DNA of 64,000 nucleotides from Heyndrickxia acidicola (GTDB lineage Bacteria; Bacillota; Bacilli; Bacillales; Bacillaceae_C): the NCBI RefSeq assembly GCF_001636425.1, contig NZ_KV440953.1:2306847-2370846 (forward strand), read 5' to 3'. The notes under the pieces were generated by a model, which saw nothing but the letters and a program-made list of their open reading frames with translations, had not been told where the DNA came from and ran no database searches. The position numbers and the translations under genes were made by a program. The first letter of the stretch is position 1; each line of letters opens with the position of its first letter. Of the stretch, positions 27,692 to 36,434 are shown piece after piece.

Positions 27692-28393
27692 TTGATCCAT
27701 GATATTCAATTTTCTGCAGCTTCCATGCTGTTAATCATAAAAATAATTGCAATTGATATCGTCCTATCAGGAGACAATGCTGTTGTGATTGCGATGGCTA
27801 CTCGTAATCTGCCAGACAAACAACAAAATAAAGGAATTTTATTTGGAACAATTGGAGCCGTTGTTATTCGAATTCTCCTTGCTCTTGTGATTGTTGAACT
27901 GATGAAAATTCCTTATGTAAATGTTATTGGCGGAATCCTTCTTTTATGGATTTCGTACAAGGTTCTAGTGGGCGGAGAGGAAAATGTAAAGGTAAAATCA
28001 GAATCCAGCCTATTAAAAGCCATTTGCACTATTATTGCTGCAGACGCAATCATGAGCCTAGATAATGTCGTAGCTCTTGCCGGAGCTTCAAACGGCCATA
28101 TAGGACTCATTGCAATAGGCGTAACCTTCAGCATTCCTATCATGATTTTCTTTTCAAAGTTAATTGTACAGCTGATGAATAAGTATAGCTGGATTGCTTA
28201 CATTGGCTCTGGAATCCTGGCATGGACAGGAGCCAATATGCTTTTTAAGGACGAGCAGTTCCTTAATCTAATTAATCTTGACCAAGGCTATTTCACCTAC
28301 TTCCTAACTGGAGTGGTGACCATTACTGTTGTAGCCGCTGGATACGGGGTGAACCGGCGGGCTTCAAAGCGCAGGTTCCATCATAGTCATTAA
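27692..28393 (+). CDS. TerC family membrane protein (YjbE-like)
   Basis: A 233-aa protein with seven or so transmembrane helices and the family's paired acidic motifs: DIVLSGDNAVVIAMA near residues 18-32 and its repeat AADAIMSLDNVVALAG near 115-130. TerC proteins are thought to move metal ions, for example manganese for exoenzymes. I see no yybP-ykoY-type riboswitch in the short upstream region. The start is TTG, 8 nt after GAGAGGAG. It stands alone and divergent from yhaQ. Confidence 0.85.
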   Translation: MIHDIQFSAASMLLIIKIIAIDIVLSGDNAVVIAMATRNLPDKQQNKGILFGTIGAVVIRILLALVIVELMKIPYVNVIGGILLLWISYKVLVGGEENVKVKSESSLLKAICTIIAADAIMSLDNVVALAGASNGHIGLIAIGVTFSIPIMIFFSKLIVQLMNKYSWIAYIGSGILAWTGANMLFKDEQFLNLINLDQGYFTYFLTGVVTITVVAAGYGVNRRASKRRFHHSH

Positions 28394-28422
28394 ACGAGGA
28401 AATAGTCCCATCCTAATAAGAG

Positions 28423-28462
28423 AAAACGCAGCCGGTATATGAACCGCTGCGTTTATTGTTTT
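28423..28462 (+). terminator. Terminator after terC
   Basis: AAACGCAGCCGGT pairs with ACCGCTGCGTTT (one bulge) followed by ATTGTTTT. Confidence 0.75.
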
Positions 28463-28479
28463 GTATGTGAATTGCTGGT

Positions 28480-28665
28480 CTATCGATGAAACAAGATTAA
28501 TTTACCTGCAGGCGATGTGCACCGATGGGTTTTTTCAAAGGCCCCCTTTTCCTTAAGCAGCGTTTCTCCTTTTTGTTTCGCCTCCTGTTCAGATGCCGCT
28601 TCAAAAGACTCATCAAGAATTTTTTCTCCATCTGGTTCAAATGCAGTTAATTTAAAAATAGCCAT
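28480..28665 (-). CDS. YhzC-like small protein
   Basis: A 61-aa soluble protein (MAIFKLTAFEPDGEKILDES...), compatible with the YhzC family that lies near yhaR in Bacillus. AAGGAG precedes the ATG. It is 26 nt after yhaR and probably in its operon. No function is known; the family name is from memory and moderately sure. Confidence 0.65.
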   Translation of the reverse strand: MAIFKLTAFEPDGEKILDESFEAASEQEAKQKGETLLKEKGAFEKTHRCTSPAGKLILFHR

Positions 28666-28691
28666 ACCCGTTCTCCTTCCATGTTCTTTCT

Positions 28692-29474
28692 CTATTCACC
28701 ATGAAACTCAGGTTTTCTTTTTTCTACAAACGCCTGAATTCCTTCTGAATGATCCTTGGTTTGCCTCATCTTCCATTGTGCAGCCTTTTCAAGCTCAAGG
28801 GATTTTAAAAACTTTGGACGATTTAATTCTGTATAGATTTTTTTTGTTTTAATCATGGCAAGAAGAGGTTTTGCTTTCCATACCTTCAGCAGTACTCCCA
28901 ACTCGCTATGAATGTCATCTGTCACCGAATCAATAATTTCTAGATTTATTGCCTCTTCTCCTGAAAGGACTTTTCCTTCCCAAATAAGCTTTTTAGCTTT
29001 TTCCTGGCCGATCCTTCTCTCAAGTAAAAAATGACCTCCCCCGTCAGGTACAAGTCCAATTCCGATAAAGTTCATTGCGATCTTACTATCCTTTTCCGCT
29101 ACGATATGGTCACATGCAAGCGCAATGCTAAGACCAAGCCCTGCTGCAGCCCCGCTTATCGCAGCAATAGTAATTTTTGGCATGCCATAAAGGGTGGTCA
29201 CTAAGTCATTGATGTGGTCCATAAATGATTTAAACAGATCCTCTCCGCTCATCTGAAGCATTTCTTTTATATCGCCCCCTGACGAAAAAGCGCTTCCATT
29301 TCCTTTAAGCACTACGATTTTAACATTTGGATTAATTGAAATGGATTTAAGTCCATCAAGTAATTCTCTAATAAGAGTAGAATTCAGGGCGTTAAGAGAT
29401 TTGGGCCGATTCAAGGATATATAGGCTGTTTCTTTCTGTATATCAATTTCAATTGTTTCATAAGTGGAAATCAT
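28692..29474 (-). CDS. yhaR: Enoyl-CoA hydratase/isomerase family protein YhaR
   Basis: A 260-aa crotonase-fold protein. The oxyanion-hole segments are KGNGSAFSSGGDIKEM (about 60-75) and AAISGAAAGLGLSIALACD (about 104-122). The motif IGLVPDGGGHFLL has Asp rather than Glu at the first catalytic position, like PaaG-type isomerases. It probably acts on an enoyl-CoA in fatty-acid or aromatic-acid breakdown. GGAGAG precedes the ATG. A FadR-like operator lies 41 nt upstream. Confidence 0.85.
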   Translation of the reverse strand: MISTYETIEIDIQKETAYISLNRPKSLNALNSTLIRELLDGLKSISINPNVKIVVLKGNGSAFSSGGDIKEMLQMSGEDLFKSFMDHINDLVTTLYGMPKITIAAISGAAAGLGLSIALACDHIVAEKDSKIAMNFIGIGLVPDGGGHFLLERRIGQEKAKKLIWEGKVLSGEEAINLEIIDSVTDDIHSELGVLLKVWKAKPLLAMIKTKKIYTELNRPKFLKSLELEKAAQWKMRQTKDHSEGIQAFVEKRKPEFHGE

Positions 29475-29514
29475 AGTACACTCTCCTTTAACAATTTTCT
29501 ATCTATAGCATAAC

Positions 29515-29532
29515 TGAATGACCATTCATTTT
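29515..29532. promoter_or_regulatory. FadR-like operator upstream of yhaR
   Basis: TGAATGACCATTCATTTT agrees at 15 of 18 positions with the Bacillus FadR (YsiA) box TGAATGAMTANTCATTCA. It is centred about 50 nt before the yhaR start. FadR represses beta-oxidation genes and is released by long-chain acyl-CoA. The remaining stretch 29533-29757 holds no gene. Confidence 0.6.
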
Positions 29533-29757
29533 TCAATATCTTTTTCACTTTTTTCAAATTTCCAGCTATTTAATTTGGCAATGTAAATTTCTTATGTTAA
29601 TAACATCTTTTTCAGCTTAGCTGTATGACAAGTGAAATGAACGTTTCACTTGAAGAAACTTAAAAAAGCAGGCATTGGCAGTGAACGTTTAAAACAGGCC
29701 CTGGAAGCTTTCAAATTTTGCAGGAGAAAACGCTCATCAAGACAACTGAACCAAAAA

Positions 29758-29793
29758 TATAAACCTGGCAAGCATATAGCTGCCAGGTTTACA
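29758..29793 (-). terminator. Terminator after hemZ
   Basis: AAACCTGGCA / TGCCAGGTTT 10-bp stem; on the minus strand followed by ATATTTTTGG. Confidence 0.75.
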
Positions 29794-29798
29794 TTACG

Positions 29799-31316
29799 CT
29801 ATTTTTGGGTGCTTTGTGCGGGATAAAGCTCTTCTAAAATAGCTATTTTTTTCTCTGTATATTCCTTAAAGTTTTCATTATAGGATTTGGGATCCTTTGG
29901 ATTGGAGAACTGCTGAATATGTCCCGTTTTAGGATCAATAAATTTGCTCGCTGCTCCGCATCCAATTCCAATAATGGTTTGTACTTCTTCCATAATAATA
30001 ATGTTATAAAGGCTTTCTTGATTTTCAAGAGAATACCCGACATTTTCAAGGTTTCCCAGGATATTTTTTTGCCTGTAGAGATAATAAGGTGCATATTGAT
30101 GCTGTTTCGTCCAGTTCTCAGCCAGCGACATCATTTGTTCCGTTTCACTTCGGTCAGCCACTTTGTATTTTTCTTTATTTCTTGTCATTTCAGAAGCACG
30201 TTTAAAGGAAAGGGTATGCACTGTTAAGGACTCGGGCATTAATTTGTCCGTTTCATCCAAGGAATGCTGGAATTCCGATACCCCTTCACCGGGGAGTCCA
30301 ATTATTAAATCCATGTTGATATTGTTCATGCCCATGCTTCTTGCTAAATGGAATTTATCAATGGTTTCTTCTACACTGTGGTGCCGTCCAATTGCCTTTA
30401 ACGTTTCGTTTGTATAGGACTGTGGATTAATGCTGATTCGGTCAATATTCCATTTTTTTAAAATTTCCAGCTTTTCAGGGGTAATCGTATCAGGCCTGCC
30501 AGCTTCAACTGTAACCTCTCGTATAGAAGAAACTTCTGGGAAGGATTGATGCATTTCTTCATATAAAAGATCCATTTCTTCAGCCGTAATAGAGGTTGGG
30601 GTCCCTCCGCCAAAGTATACAGTTGTAATTTTGATCCCTCTTTCCTTCAGCCATTTTCCCGTTTCCCTCATTTCATAGTGGAGACCGCTTAGAAAGGAAT
30701 CCACACGGCCCTGCTTGCCCAGAATGGCATACGCAGGAAATGTGCAATACGCACACTTGGTCGGGCAAAATGGGATACCAATATAAATGCTGACTTCATC
30801 CTGTAAGGTGTACAGGTCGGGTATTACCTTAAGCTGGAGGTCAACGATGGATTGCATAAGCTCAATTTTTTCATCAGAAAGCATGTATTCTTCTTTTAGT
30901 TGACTATGCGCCAGCTCCCTGTCAATTCCCATCCGCACTTTTTTGTGCATAAGTTTTGTAGGGCGTACCCCTGTAAGGACTCCCCATTTTTGATAAATGC
31001 CAGTGAAATTCTGCAACACGGATAAGTAAACATGTGAGACCGCATTTTTTACTTTTGTAAAAAAATCCTTTTCTGATAGTCCCTCTTCTATCTCTTTGGA
31101 ATACGCTGCCCTATATACTTCTGAATCGCCCGATTTTACTAGGGATACAGAAACAGTTACTGTATTCTCCTTTATATCAAGGAGAATTTCTACTTTTATA
31201 TCAGCATCACTATCTTGACCTAAAAAAATGTCTGTTTCCTCAAAAAATAAATTTGCTATATTTTGCAAGGGACGTTTAAATCGTTCGTCCTCCAGTCCAT
31301 CTATTTGAATTTTCAT
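29799..31316 (-). CDS. hemZ: Radical-SAM coproporphyrinogen dehydrogenase-like HemZ
   Basis: 505 aa. The radical-SAM cluster motif is CPTKCAYCTFPAYA (Cys-x3-Cys-x2-Cys, near residue 180), followed by VYFGGGTPTSITAEE and INMDLIIGLPGEG. An N-terminal extension of about 160 residues is typical of Bacillus HemZ (501 aa). HemZ was described as an oxygen-independent coproporphyrinogen III oxidase; HemW-like haem chaperone roles are possible in this family. The start is the ATG after AAAGGTG; an upstream in-frame GTG overlaps it. Confidence 0.88.
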   Translation of the reverse strand: MKIQIDGLEDERFKRPLQNIANLFFEETDIFLGQDSDADIKVEILLDIKENTVTVSVSLVKSGDSEVYRAAYSKEIEEGLSEKDFFTKVKNAVSHVYLSVLQNFTGIYQKWGVLTGVRPTKLMHKKVRMGIDRELAHSQLKEEYMLSDEKIELMQSIVDLQLKVIPDLYTLQDEVSIYIGIPFCPTKCAYCTFPAYAILGKQGRVDSFLSGLHYEMRETGKWLKERGIKITTVYFGGGTPTSITAEEMDLLYEEMHQSFPEVSSIREVTVEAGRPDTITPEKLEILKKWNIDRISINPQSYTNETLKAIGRHHSVEETIDKFHLARSMGMNNINMDLIIGLPGEGVSEFQHSLDETDKLMPESLTVHTLSFKRASEMTRNKEKYKVADRSETEQMMSLAENWTKQHQYAPYYLYRQKNILGNLENVGYSLENQESLYNIIIMEEVQTIIGIGCGAASKFIDPKTGHIQQFSNPKDPKSYNENFKEYTEKKIAILEELYPAQSTQK

Positions 31317-31429
31317 GGATATCACCTTTCACCTTAAAAACTTCTTTAAGTGTACTGGAATGACCTTAGTCAGGTCAACTAACGATGAAGCTGGGTTTGA
31401 GAGTATGTAATGCTGAATGTTAGAGAGAT

Positions 31430-31545
31430 AATAGTTGCTCGGGAGCATCCTCGGTGTTCTTGGCCTCCATTGCCTCCCTTAACCTGCTTTTTTAGCAGCT
31501 GTCTCGTGTCTTTGGGTTTTTCGCAATTAACATGAAACCTTAATA
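31430..31545 (+). repeat. Family-1 dispersed element, diverged
   Basis: It contains GGGAGCATCCTCGGTG, CTCCCTTAACCTGCTTTTTT, GCAGCTGTCTCGTG and GCAATTAACATG, all in the family-1 order. Confidence 0.55.
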
Positions 31546-31602
31546 GAGACTTACATAAAAATAGGGCCATCCATTCTGCCAGAAAGGAGACCCTTTGTCA
31601 TA

Positions 31603-32469
31603 TTATTTCATTTGTTTCATTTTTCGCAAAAATTGTATTGGCTGCTGCTTACGGAAATGTTCCTTTACCATATAGGATACTCCGTTTTCATTATTGGATC
31701 TGGTTATCCAATCTGCAGCACGCTTTATTTTGGGTGATGCATTTCCCATGGCTACCCCTAAACCGGCCCACTCAATGAGCGGCAAATCATCTGGACCGGA
31801 TCCGATCATGACGACCTCTTCACGGTGAATATTTAATCGATCACATATATAAAGAACACCTTTTAGCTTCGAAACTCCTGATGGTACGATTTCCAGTTTT
31901 CCATCTTCATTTTCTATACAATCTACTTCATCAAACATTGCATTGATGGCTTTTTTGCAGTCCTGACGATCTTCTGTATCTTCAAAAATCACTTCTATTT
32001 TAGGCGGAGACATGGGCGATTCAGCGAGCGACTCGCTTAATGAGTCGACGTAACGCTCTGAGTATGAAAACGCATTGCTGGTTTGGAACATAACCTTGCC
32101 TACCAAATTACTTGGCAGCTTCACTCTATTGGCAAGGGAATAATGTTCATGAACTAGCCGTATTCTGGACGGAAACTTTTCAAGGAAGCGAACTAATTCA
32201 GCACAGGATTCCTCACTGATCCTTTTTACAAACATAGGCTTCTTGAGGTCTGCAGCAATGTATGAGCCTTGATGAGTAACCAAAAAGGTATTCAGCTTGA
32301 GGGCCTTTGCAATACGATTAGCTGACGAAAAATCCCTTGACGTAACCAGCGTGACTGCAATCCCTTTACTTCCGGCATATTCAATTGCTTCCTTTGTTGT
32401 TTTATTTAAACGGCCATTACCTTGTAACAAGGTACCATCAATATTCAATGCTAACATTTTATAAAGCAT
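31603..32469 (-). CDS. yhaX: HAD-superfamily Cof-type protein YhaX, lacking the nucleophile Asp
   Basis: A 288-aa Cof/IIB-type HAD fold. Motif I reads LALNIDGTLL, so the usual nucleophilic Asp is Asn9 while the acid/base Asp11 remains. Motif II (VTLVTSRD) and motif IV (MIGSGPDDLPLIEWAGLGVAMGN) are present. A HAD phosphatase with this change should be inactive or very slow. B. subtilis YhaX is an early sporulation gene at the same place, between hemZ and yheA. The start is ATG at 32469 after AGGGGGAG; an upstream ATG overlaps the site. Confidence 0.85.
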   Translation of the reverse strand: MLYKMLALNIDGTLLQGNGRLNKTTKEAIEYAGSKGIAVTLVTSRDFSSANRIAKALKLNTFLVTHQGSYIAADLKKPMFVKRISEESCAELVRFLEKFPSRIRLVHEHYSLANRVKLPSNLVGKVMFQTSNAFSYSERYVDSLSESLAESPMSPPKIEVIFEDTEDRQDCKKAINAMFDEVDCIENEDGKLEIVPSGVSKLKGVLYICDRLNIHREEVVMIGSGPDDLPLIEWAGLGVAMGNASPKIKRAADWITRSNNENGVSYMVKEHFRKQQPIQFLRKMKQMK

Positions 32470-32789
32470 GATGCTCCCCCTTATCATGGTGTCATGTCAT
32501 AGAACTCATGGACTTTTCTTGTTAATATATCTTGAGCCTGCCCTTTCTATAGTTTTATGAAAAAGCCCAATATTATAGAACAAGTGCAATAGAAATAAAA
32601 GCTCTAGACAGACTCCATCGTTGAAAACCCCTGAGTAAGGGTGCTGGAGATCACCTCAATAGGATAGCAGGCATGCGTACTCCGAAACGGTCCATCTTGC
32701 CCCTTTAATGCATTAAAGGGGTCTGACCCCTTTCTTGCTTTAATGTATTAAAAGAAATTAAACAGCAGGTTATCCCTTTAAAGAAAGAT
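32470..32789. other. Intergenic stretch between yheA and yhaX
   Basis: No gene is seen. CATTAAAGGGGTCTGACCCCTTT near 32710 contains an AAAGGGGTC / GACCCCTTT palindrome, which looks like an isolated hairpin. Confidence 0.35.
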
Positions 32790-32822
32790 AAAAGGAAACA
32801 GTCACCTGACCGTTTCCTTTTA
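32790..32822 (-). terminator. Terminator after yheA
   Basis: AAAAGGAAAC / GTTTCCTTTT with a GGTCAGGTGACT loop region. The stem is nearly perfect over 13 nt. Confidence 0.7.
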
Positions 32823-32827
32823 TGTGT

Positions 32828-33181
32828 TTATCTCATAGAACCATATAGTTCATCTAAAGGTTTCATGATGATTTTATTTAATTCATTAATAGCCATACTC
32901 ATATGCTGCTCTGCATCCATCAGCTTCACAATTTTTTCATTTTGCTGGACAACAGCGGCTATGTTCTGGGCTTTTTGAACCTCTTGCTGCCCGATTTCCT
33001 GCCCCGTCATTTGTTTTTCCTGAAGGGTCATTTGGATTTGGCGAAATTCATCAAAAAGCTTCTTCGCAGCTGGATCATTGTTGACATTGTCATACATCGC
33101 TTTTAGATGCAGGTATTCCTGGCTTGTTCTCAATGCTTTTTCTAATTCATATGCATAATCATACAGATTCGTTGTAGGCAA
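32828..33181 (-). CDS. yheA: YlbF/YmcA-family protein YheA
   Basis: A 117-aa all-helical DUF964/YlbF-type protein (YDYAYELEKALRTSQEYLHL, PAAKKLFDEFRQIQMTLQEK). YlbF and YmcA relatives form the Y-complex controlling RNase Y and development; YheA itself has no clear role. The start is TTG, 8 nt after AGGAGG. Same position as in B. subtilis, next to yhaX and the yheCD genes. Confidence 0.88.
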   Translation of the reverse strand: MPTTNLYDYAYELEKALRTSQEYLHLKAMYDNVNNDPAAKKLFDEFRQIQMTLQEKQMTGQEIGQQEVQKAQNIAAVVQQNEKIVKLMDAEQHMSMAINELNKIIMKPLDELYGSMR

Positions 33182-33271
33182 AAATAAAACCTCCTAAAAA
33201 ATTCAGCTCTTATCACTATAACAAAGTATGTGTATGAATGCGAATATGACACACACCCAGCTCTTTAAAAC

Positions 33272-33419
33272 CGGCTCTGTTAATCCTGTCGGCTGATTTC
33301 CGCTGCAGGCAACCCCTTTCTGCAGACGGCAGAGCAGGTTCTCACATGCTCCAGTGAGGTCTCTCCTAACCCGTTTCAGCATTACTCTCGTGCCTTTCTC
33401 TCCAATCAACAAATGGGAT
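33272..33419 (+). repeat. Family-1 dispersed element
   Basis: GGCTCTGTTAATCCTGTCGG at the left, TTCTCACATGCTCCAGTGAG in the middle, TCTCCTAACCCGTTTCAGCA, and CCAATCAACAAATGG at the right. It directly abuts an inverted family-3 copy. Confidence 0.7.
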
Positions 33420-33580
33420 GGCTCTTTTCGTAAACTTTGTGCTATTTCCGCTAAAAAAGTGAGTGAAACAAAATGTTCAATATGTAAACTTTTGTATAGT
33501 TTACAAAAATATTCCATGTAAACTGACAGAATACGGATATATTCAATGTAAGAAAAGCAACAATCTATGCAGAAGCAGCC
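33420..33580 (-). repeat. Family-3 element, inverted full copy
   Basis: It begins GGCTCTTTTCGTAAACTTTG and ends AGCAACAATCTATGCAGAAG then CAGCC, the reverse complement of the copies at 2484 and 55512. The apparent ORF starting at 33567 begins inside this element and is not believed. Confidence 0.75.
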
Positions 33581-33883
33581 ATTGGGAAAATCAACAATAA
33601 TCTATAACAGAACTAAATGCCAGAGCAGGGAATCGTCCAGCAAGGTTATCAAAGATAGAATTTTACGTGGTTACACTACAGTTTTTGATGAACCCTTTCC
33701 TCCTAAACGACATAGGATATCAGCAAAAGCCCATTTTTCATTCTTAGTTGCTGCACTTTTTAAAACTGTCATCGGTAACAAATGAGAAAAAACTGAGAAA
33801 CCATGCCATAGTGCCAAACCGGAATGCAGTCGATTGCCGGCCGGGATTCAGGCATAAATTTTGATGCAAGCGGGGAAACGACA

Positions 33884-35245
33884 ATGGCTCATCAAATAAC
33901 GGTTATTCCTTCTTCCAGCAACAAGGGGACGTCTTCCTTCATTGCCATTTCAGAAGGACTGATGAAGAAGCTGAATATTTCAATGTCTCCTGGCAAAAAG
34001 CTTATATTAAGGGCGGGAACAGAAACAGCTGTCGTGCACTTAGCCCCTCCTTCAAATGAAACAAGTAATAATATTATTTGGATGAATAAAGCTTGTTTTC
34101 AACAACTGCGGCTGCCTTATTCCTCTTTTTCTTTTCAAGCAGCTGTCAAGAATGATTATCTCTGCATTGGGCCAGTCATCGCTATCTTAACAGAATGGAA
34201 AGCCTTTGAAGAAGAAGCAGCCCACTTTGGAACACTGCACACTTTTTGCACAGAGCTTCAGGAATATATTGAACAGTGCGGAGGTTTCATATACTTAACC
34301 AGCATGTCACTTTATCCTGGGGAAGGCTATTACTTTTCCACTGGGAAATGGCAAAAGGGCCCTGTTCCCCGCCCTGACATTATTTATAATCGAATTCATT
34401 CCCGGATTAAGGAAAAAACCACTGTATTTAAAGACTTGGCTAAACAATGGCAAGCAGATGGGATTCCTTATTTTAACGATCGTTATCTATCTAAATGGGA
34501 GATCCATCAAATCATTAATAAAAAAGAAAACCTGCACCCCTTTCTTCCCACCACAGATATTTATACAGCGCCTGTCTTAGAGGAATTCCTACACCAATAT
34601 CAGGATGTCTATCTTAAGCCTATCCATGGAAGCCAGGGAAGAAATATTATTCATATTTATAGAAATGGCCACAACTATCATCTTGAACAGACGACCTTTT
34701 CGAATGATTCGCCCCTAACATTCCATTCCTTTTCTAAGCTCTTATTAAAAATTGAAACATGGCTCCAAAACAAGCCTTATATTCTCCAGCAGGGTTTGCC
34801 TTTGGCATCATTTAATGGAAGAAAGGTCGATTTCAGGCTTCTTTGCCATAAAGTAAATGCTGACAACTGGAAAGTGACCTCATCTATTGCCAGAATTTCC
34901 GGCGACCATCAATTTGTATCCAATCTTGCTCAAGGCGGGCTGCTGGAAAGACCAGCTAAAGTGTTGGAAGATATGTTTCCTAAAGAAAAAGCAAGGCAGG
35001 CTCAGCAGTTAATGTCTGAATTGGCACTCGAAGCAGCAGCTGTACTGAGTGAGAGAACAGATGGGCTCATGGCTGAACTTGGCATGGATATCGGAGTTGA
35101 TTTGAATGGCAGTCCTTTTTTAATAGAAATAAATATTAAGCCTTCTAAATTAAGGGATGAGCCTAGTCCTGCAATCCGTCCCTCTGTAAAGGCTATATAT
35201 CATTATTGTGAAAATAGATGGAATGAAAGGAGCTATGAACGGTGA
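33884..35245 (+). CDS. YheC/YheD-family ATP-grasp protein 1 (spore coat-associated)
   Basis: About 453 aa from the chosen ATG (MAHQITVIPS); the frame extends 20 codons further to 33824 but with no better ribosome site. The family layout is present: a small N-terminal domain, the IGPVIAILTEWKAFEEE motif, then an ATP-grasp fold with DVYLKPIHGSQGRNI (nucleotide Lys), KVDFRLLCHK, and the metal-binding LIEINIKPSK (Glu-x-Asn). B. subtilis YheC/YheD are endospore-associated and made in the mother cell. First of four tandem paralogues; its stop overlaps the next start (GTGA). The ligase reaction is unknown. Confidence 0.85.
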   Translation: MAHQITVIPSSSNKGTSSFIAISEGLMKKLNISMSPGKKLILRAGTETAVVHLAPPSNETSNNIIWMNKACFQQLRLPYSSFSFQAAVKNDYLCIGPVIAILTEWKAFEEEAAHFGTLHTFCTELQEYIEQCGGFIYLTSMSLYPGEGYYFSTGKWQKGPVPRPDIIYNRIHSRIKEKTTVFKDLAKQWQADGIPYFNDRYLSKWEIHQIINKKENLHPFLPTTDIYTAPVLEEFLHQYQDVYLKPIHGSQGRNIIHIYRNGHNYHLEQTTFSNDSPLTFHSFSKLLLKIETWLQNKPYILQQGLPLASFNGRKVDFRLLCHKVNADNWKVTSSIARISGDHQFVSNLAQGGLLERPAKVLEDMFPKEKARQAQQLMSELALEAAAVLSERTDGLMAELGMDIGVDLNGSPFLIEINIKPSKLRDEPSPAIRPSVKAIYHYCENRWNERSYER

Positions 35246-36339
35246 CAATTCCAATGGGAATTTTAACTCTAACACCTGAGGAGAATGATGGCTATTTTAA
35301 AGAAATCGGAAAAAGAGCTGTAGAATTTGATATTGCTCTATACCTGTTTTCTCCTTTAAATATTAAGCCGGAAAACAGCCTTATTTTTGGATATCAATTT
35401 GATGCGGATAATGCAGAATGGATAAAAACAGAGTTTAGTATCCCCCATTTTTTATATGACCGATGCTTTTATGGTGCTGACAGAGGATCAAAAGAAGCTA
35501 AAACGATCGTTTCCTGGCTGAAGGCACGCAAGGATATCACATTTTTGGGTTATGGGTTACCCAATAAATGGATTCTCTATGAGGGATTAAAAAATCACCC
35601 TCTCATTTCTCCTTATCTGCCAATGACGACGAAAGCATCATCCGCTGAAAAAGTAATAAATGAATTAAGTAAATATGAAGAAATTATTCTGAAGCCTATA
35701 GATGGCGCACATGGATATGCAGTCTATTCCATACGATCTGACGGGAAAGCTATTGTTGTAAAAACAACCAAAAAAGGGAAGATTGTGGAGAAAAAATTCG
35801 AGAACATTGAACAAATATCTCCTTGGCTGGAAAGTCTCCTTATAAAACATATATTTCTTATCCAGCCCCGATTGGATAACCGCAATAAAAATAATGAACC
35901 CTTTGATCTGAGGGTCTTTATTCAAAAGGATCCAGAAGGAAATTGGAAGGAAGTTGGCCGCGGTGTACGTAATGGAAAAAAATATGGCTTATTGACAAAT
36001 ATTAGTGCAGGAGCAAGTGTTCAAACCTATCATTCATGGCTGCCTACGGTTCCTTCATTTGATCATCACTACCTTTCCAATGAACTTCAGAGCCTGCTTT
36101 CCATCCTACCCATAGAATTAGAAAAAAGCTTTCACCCATTATTTGAACTGGGCATCGACATTATTATTGCCAGAGACCAATCTCTGTGGATATTGGATAT
36201 GAATTCCAAACCCGGAAGGAAAATTATCAGTTTGAATCATCCAAACGAATTAGAGTCATTATACAAAGCGCCCCTCGCGTACTGTCAGTTTTTAGCTAAC
36301 CAACAGTCTATTGATTCAGCAGCAATTAAACTGAATTAA
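35242..36339 (+). CDS. YheC/YheD-family ATP-grasp protein 2 (short, diverged)
   Basis: A 365-aa member without most of the N-terminal domain; it begins directly with MGILTLTPEENDGYFKEIG. ATP-grasp motifs are EEIILKPIDGAHGYAVYSI, PFDLRVFIQKDPEGN and LWILDMNSKPGRKI, where the usual Glu of Glu-x-Asn is Asp. The start is GTG 9 nt after AAAGGAG, overlapping the previous stop by 4 nt, so coupling is likely. It is the most diverged of the four. Confidence 0.85.
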   Translation: MTIPMGILTLTPEENDGYFKEIGKRAVEFDIALYLFSPLNIKPENSLIFGYQFDADNAEWIKTEFSIPHFLYDRCFYGADRGSKEAKTIVSWLKARKDITFLGYGLPNKWILYEGLKNHPLISPYLPMTTKASSAEKVINELSKYEEIILKPIDGAHGYAVYSIRSDGKAIVVKTTKKGKIVEKKFENIEQISPWLESLLIKHIFLIQPRLDNRNKNNEPFDLRVFIQKDPEGNWKEVGRGVRNGKKYGLLTNISAGASVQTYHSWLPTVPSFDHHYLSNELQSLLSILPIELEKSFHPLFELGIDIIIARDQSLWILDMNSKPGRKIISLNHPNELESLYKAPLAYCQFLANQQSIDSAAIKLN

Positions 36340-36434
36340 TCTAATTTTAAGGGACACGGACAGATAAGATGGACGAAATTTATATGGTTCAGCAAATTCG
36401 GGAAAATATTCCCTTCAAAAAGAGGTGTGATGTA

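Noticed and set aside
33567-33785. Plus-strand frame upstream of the first YheC/YheD gene
   Set aside because: Its start lies inside a family-3 repeat and it has no ribosome site.
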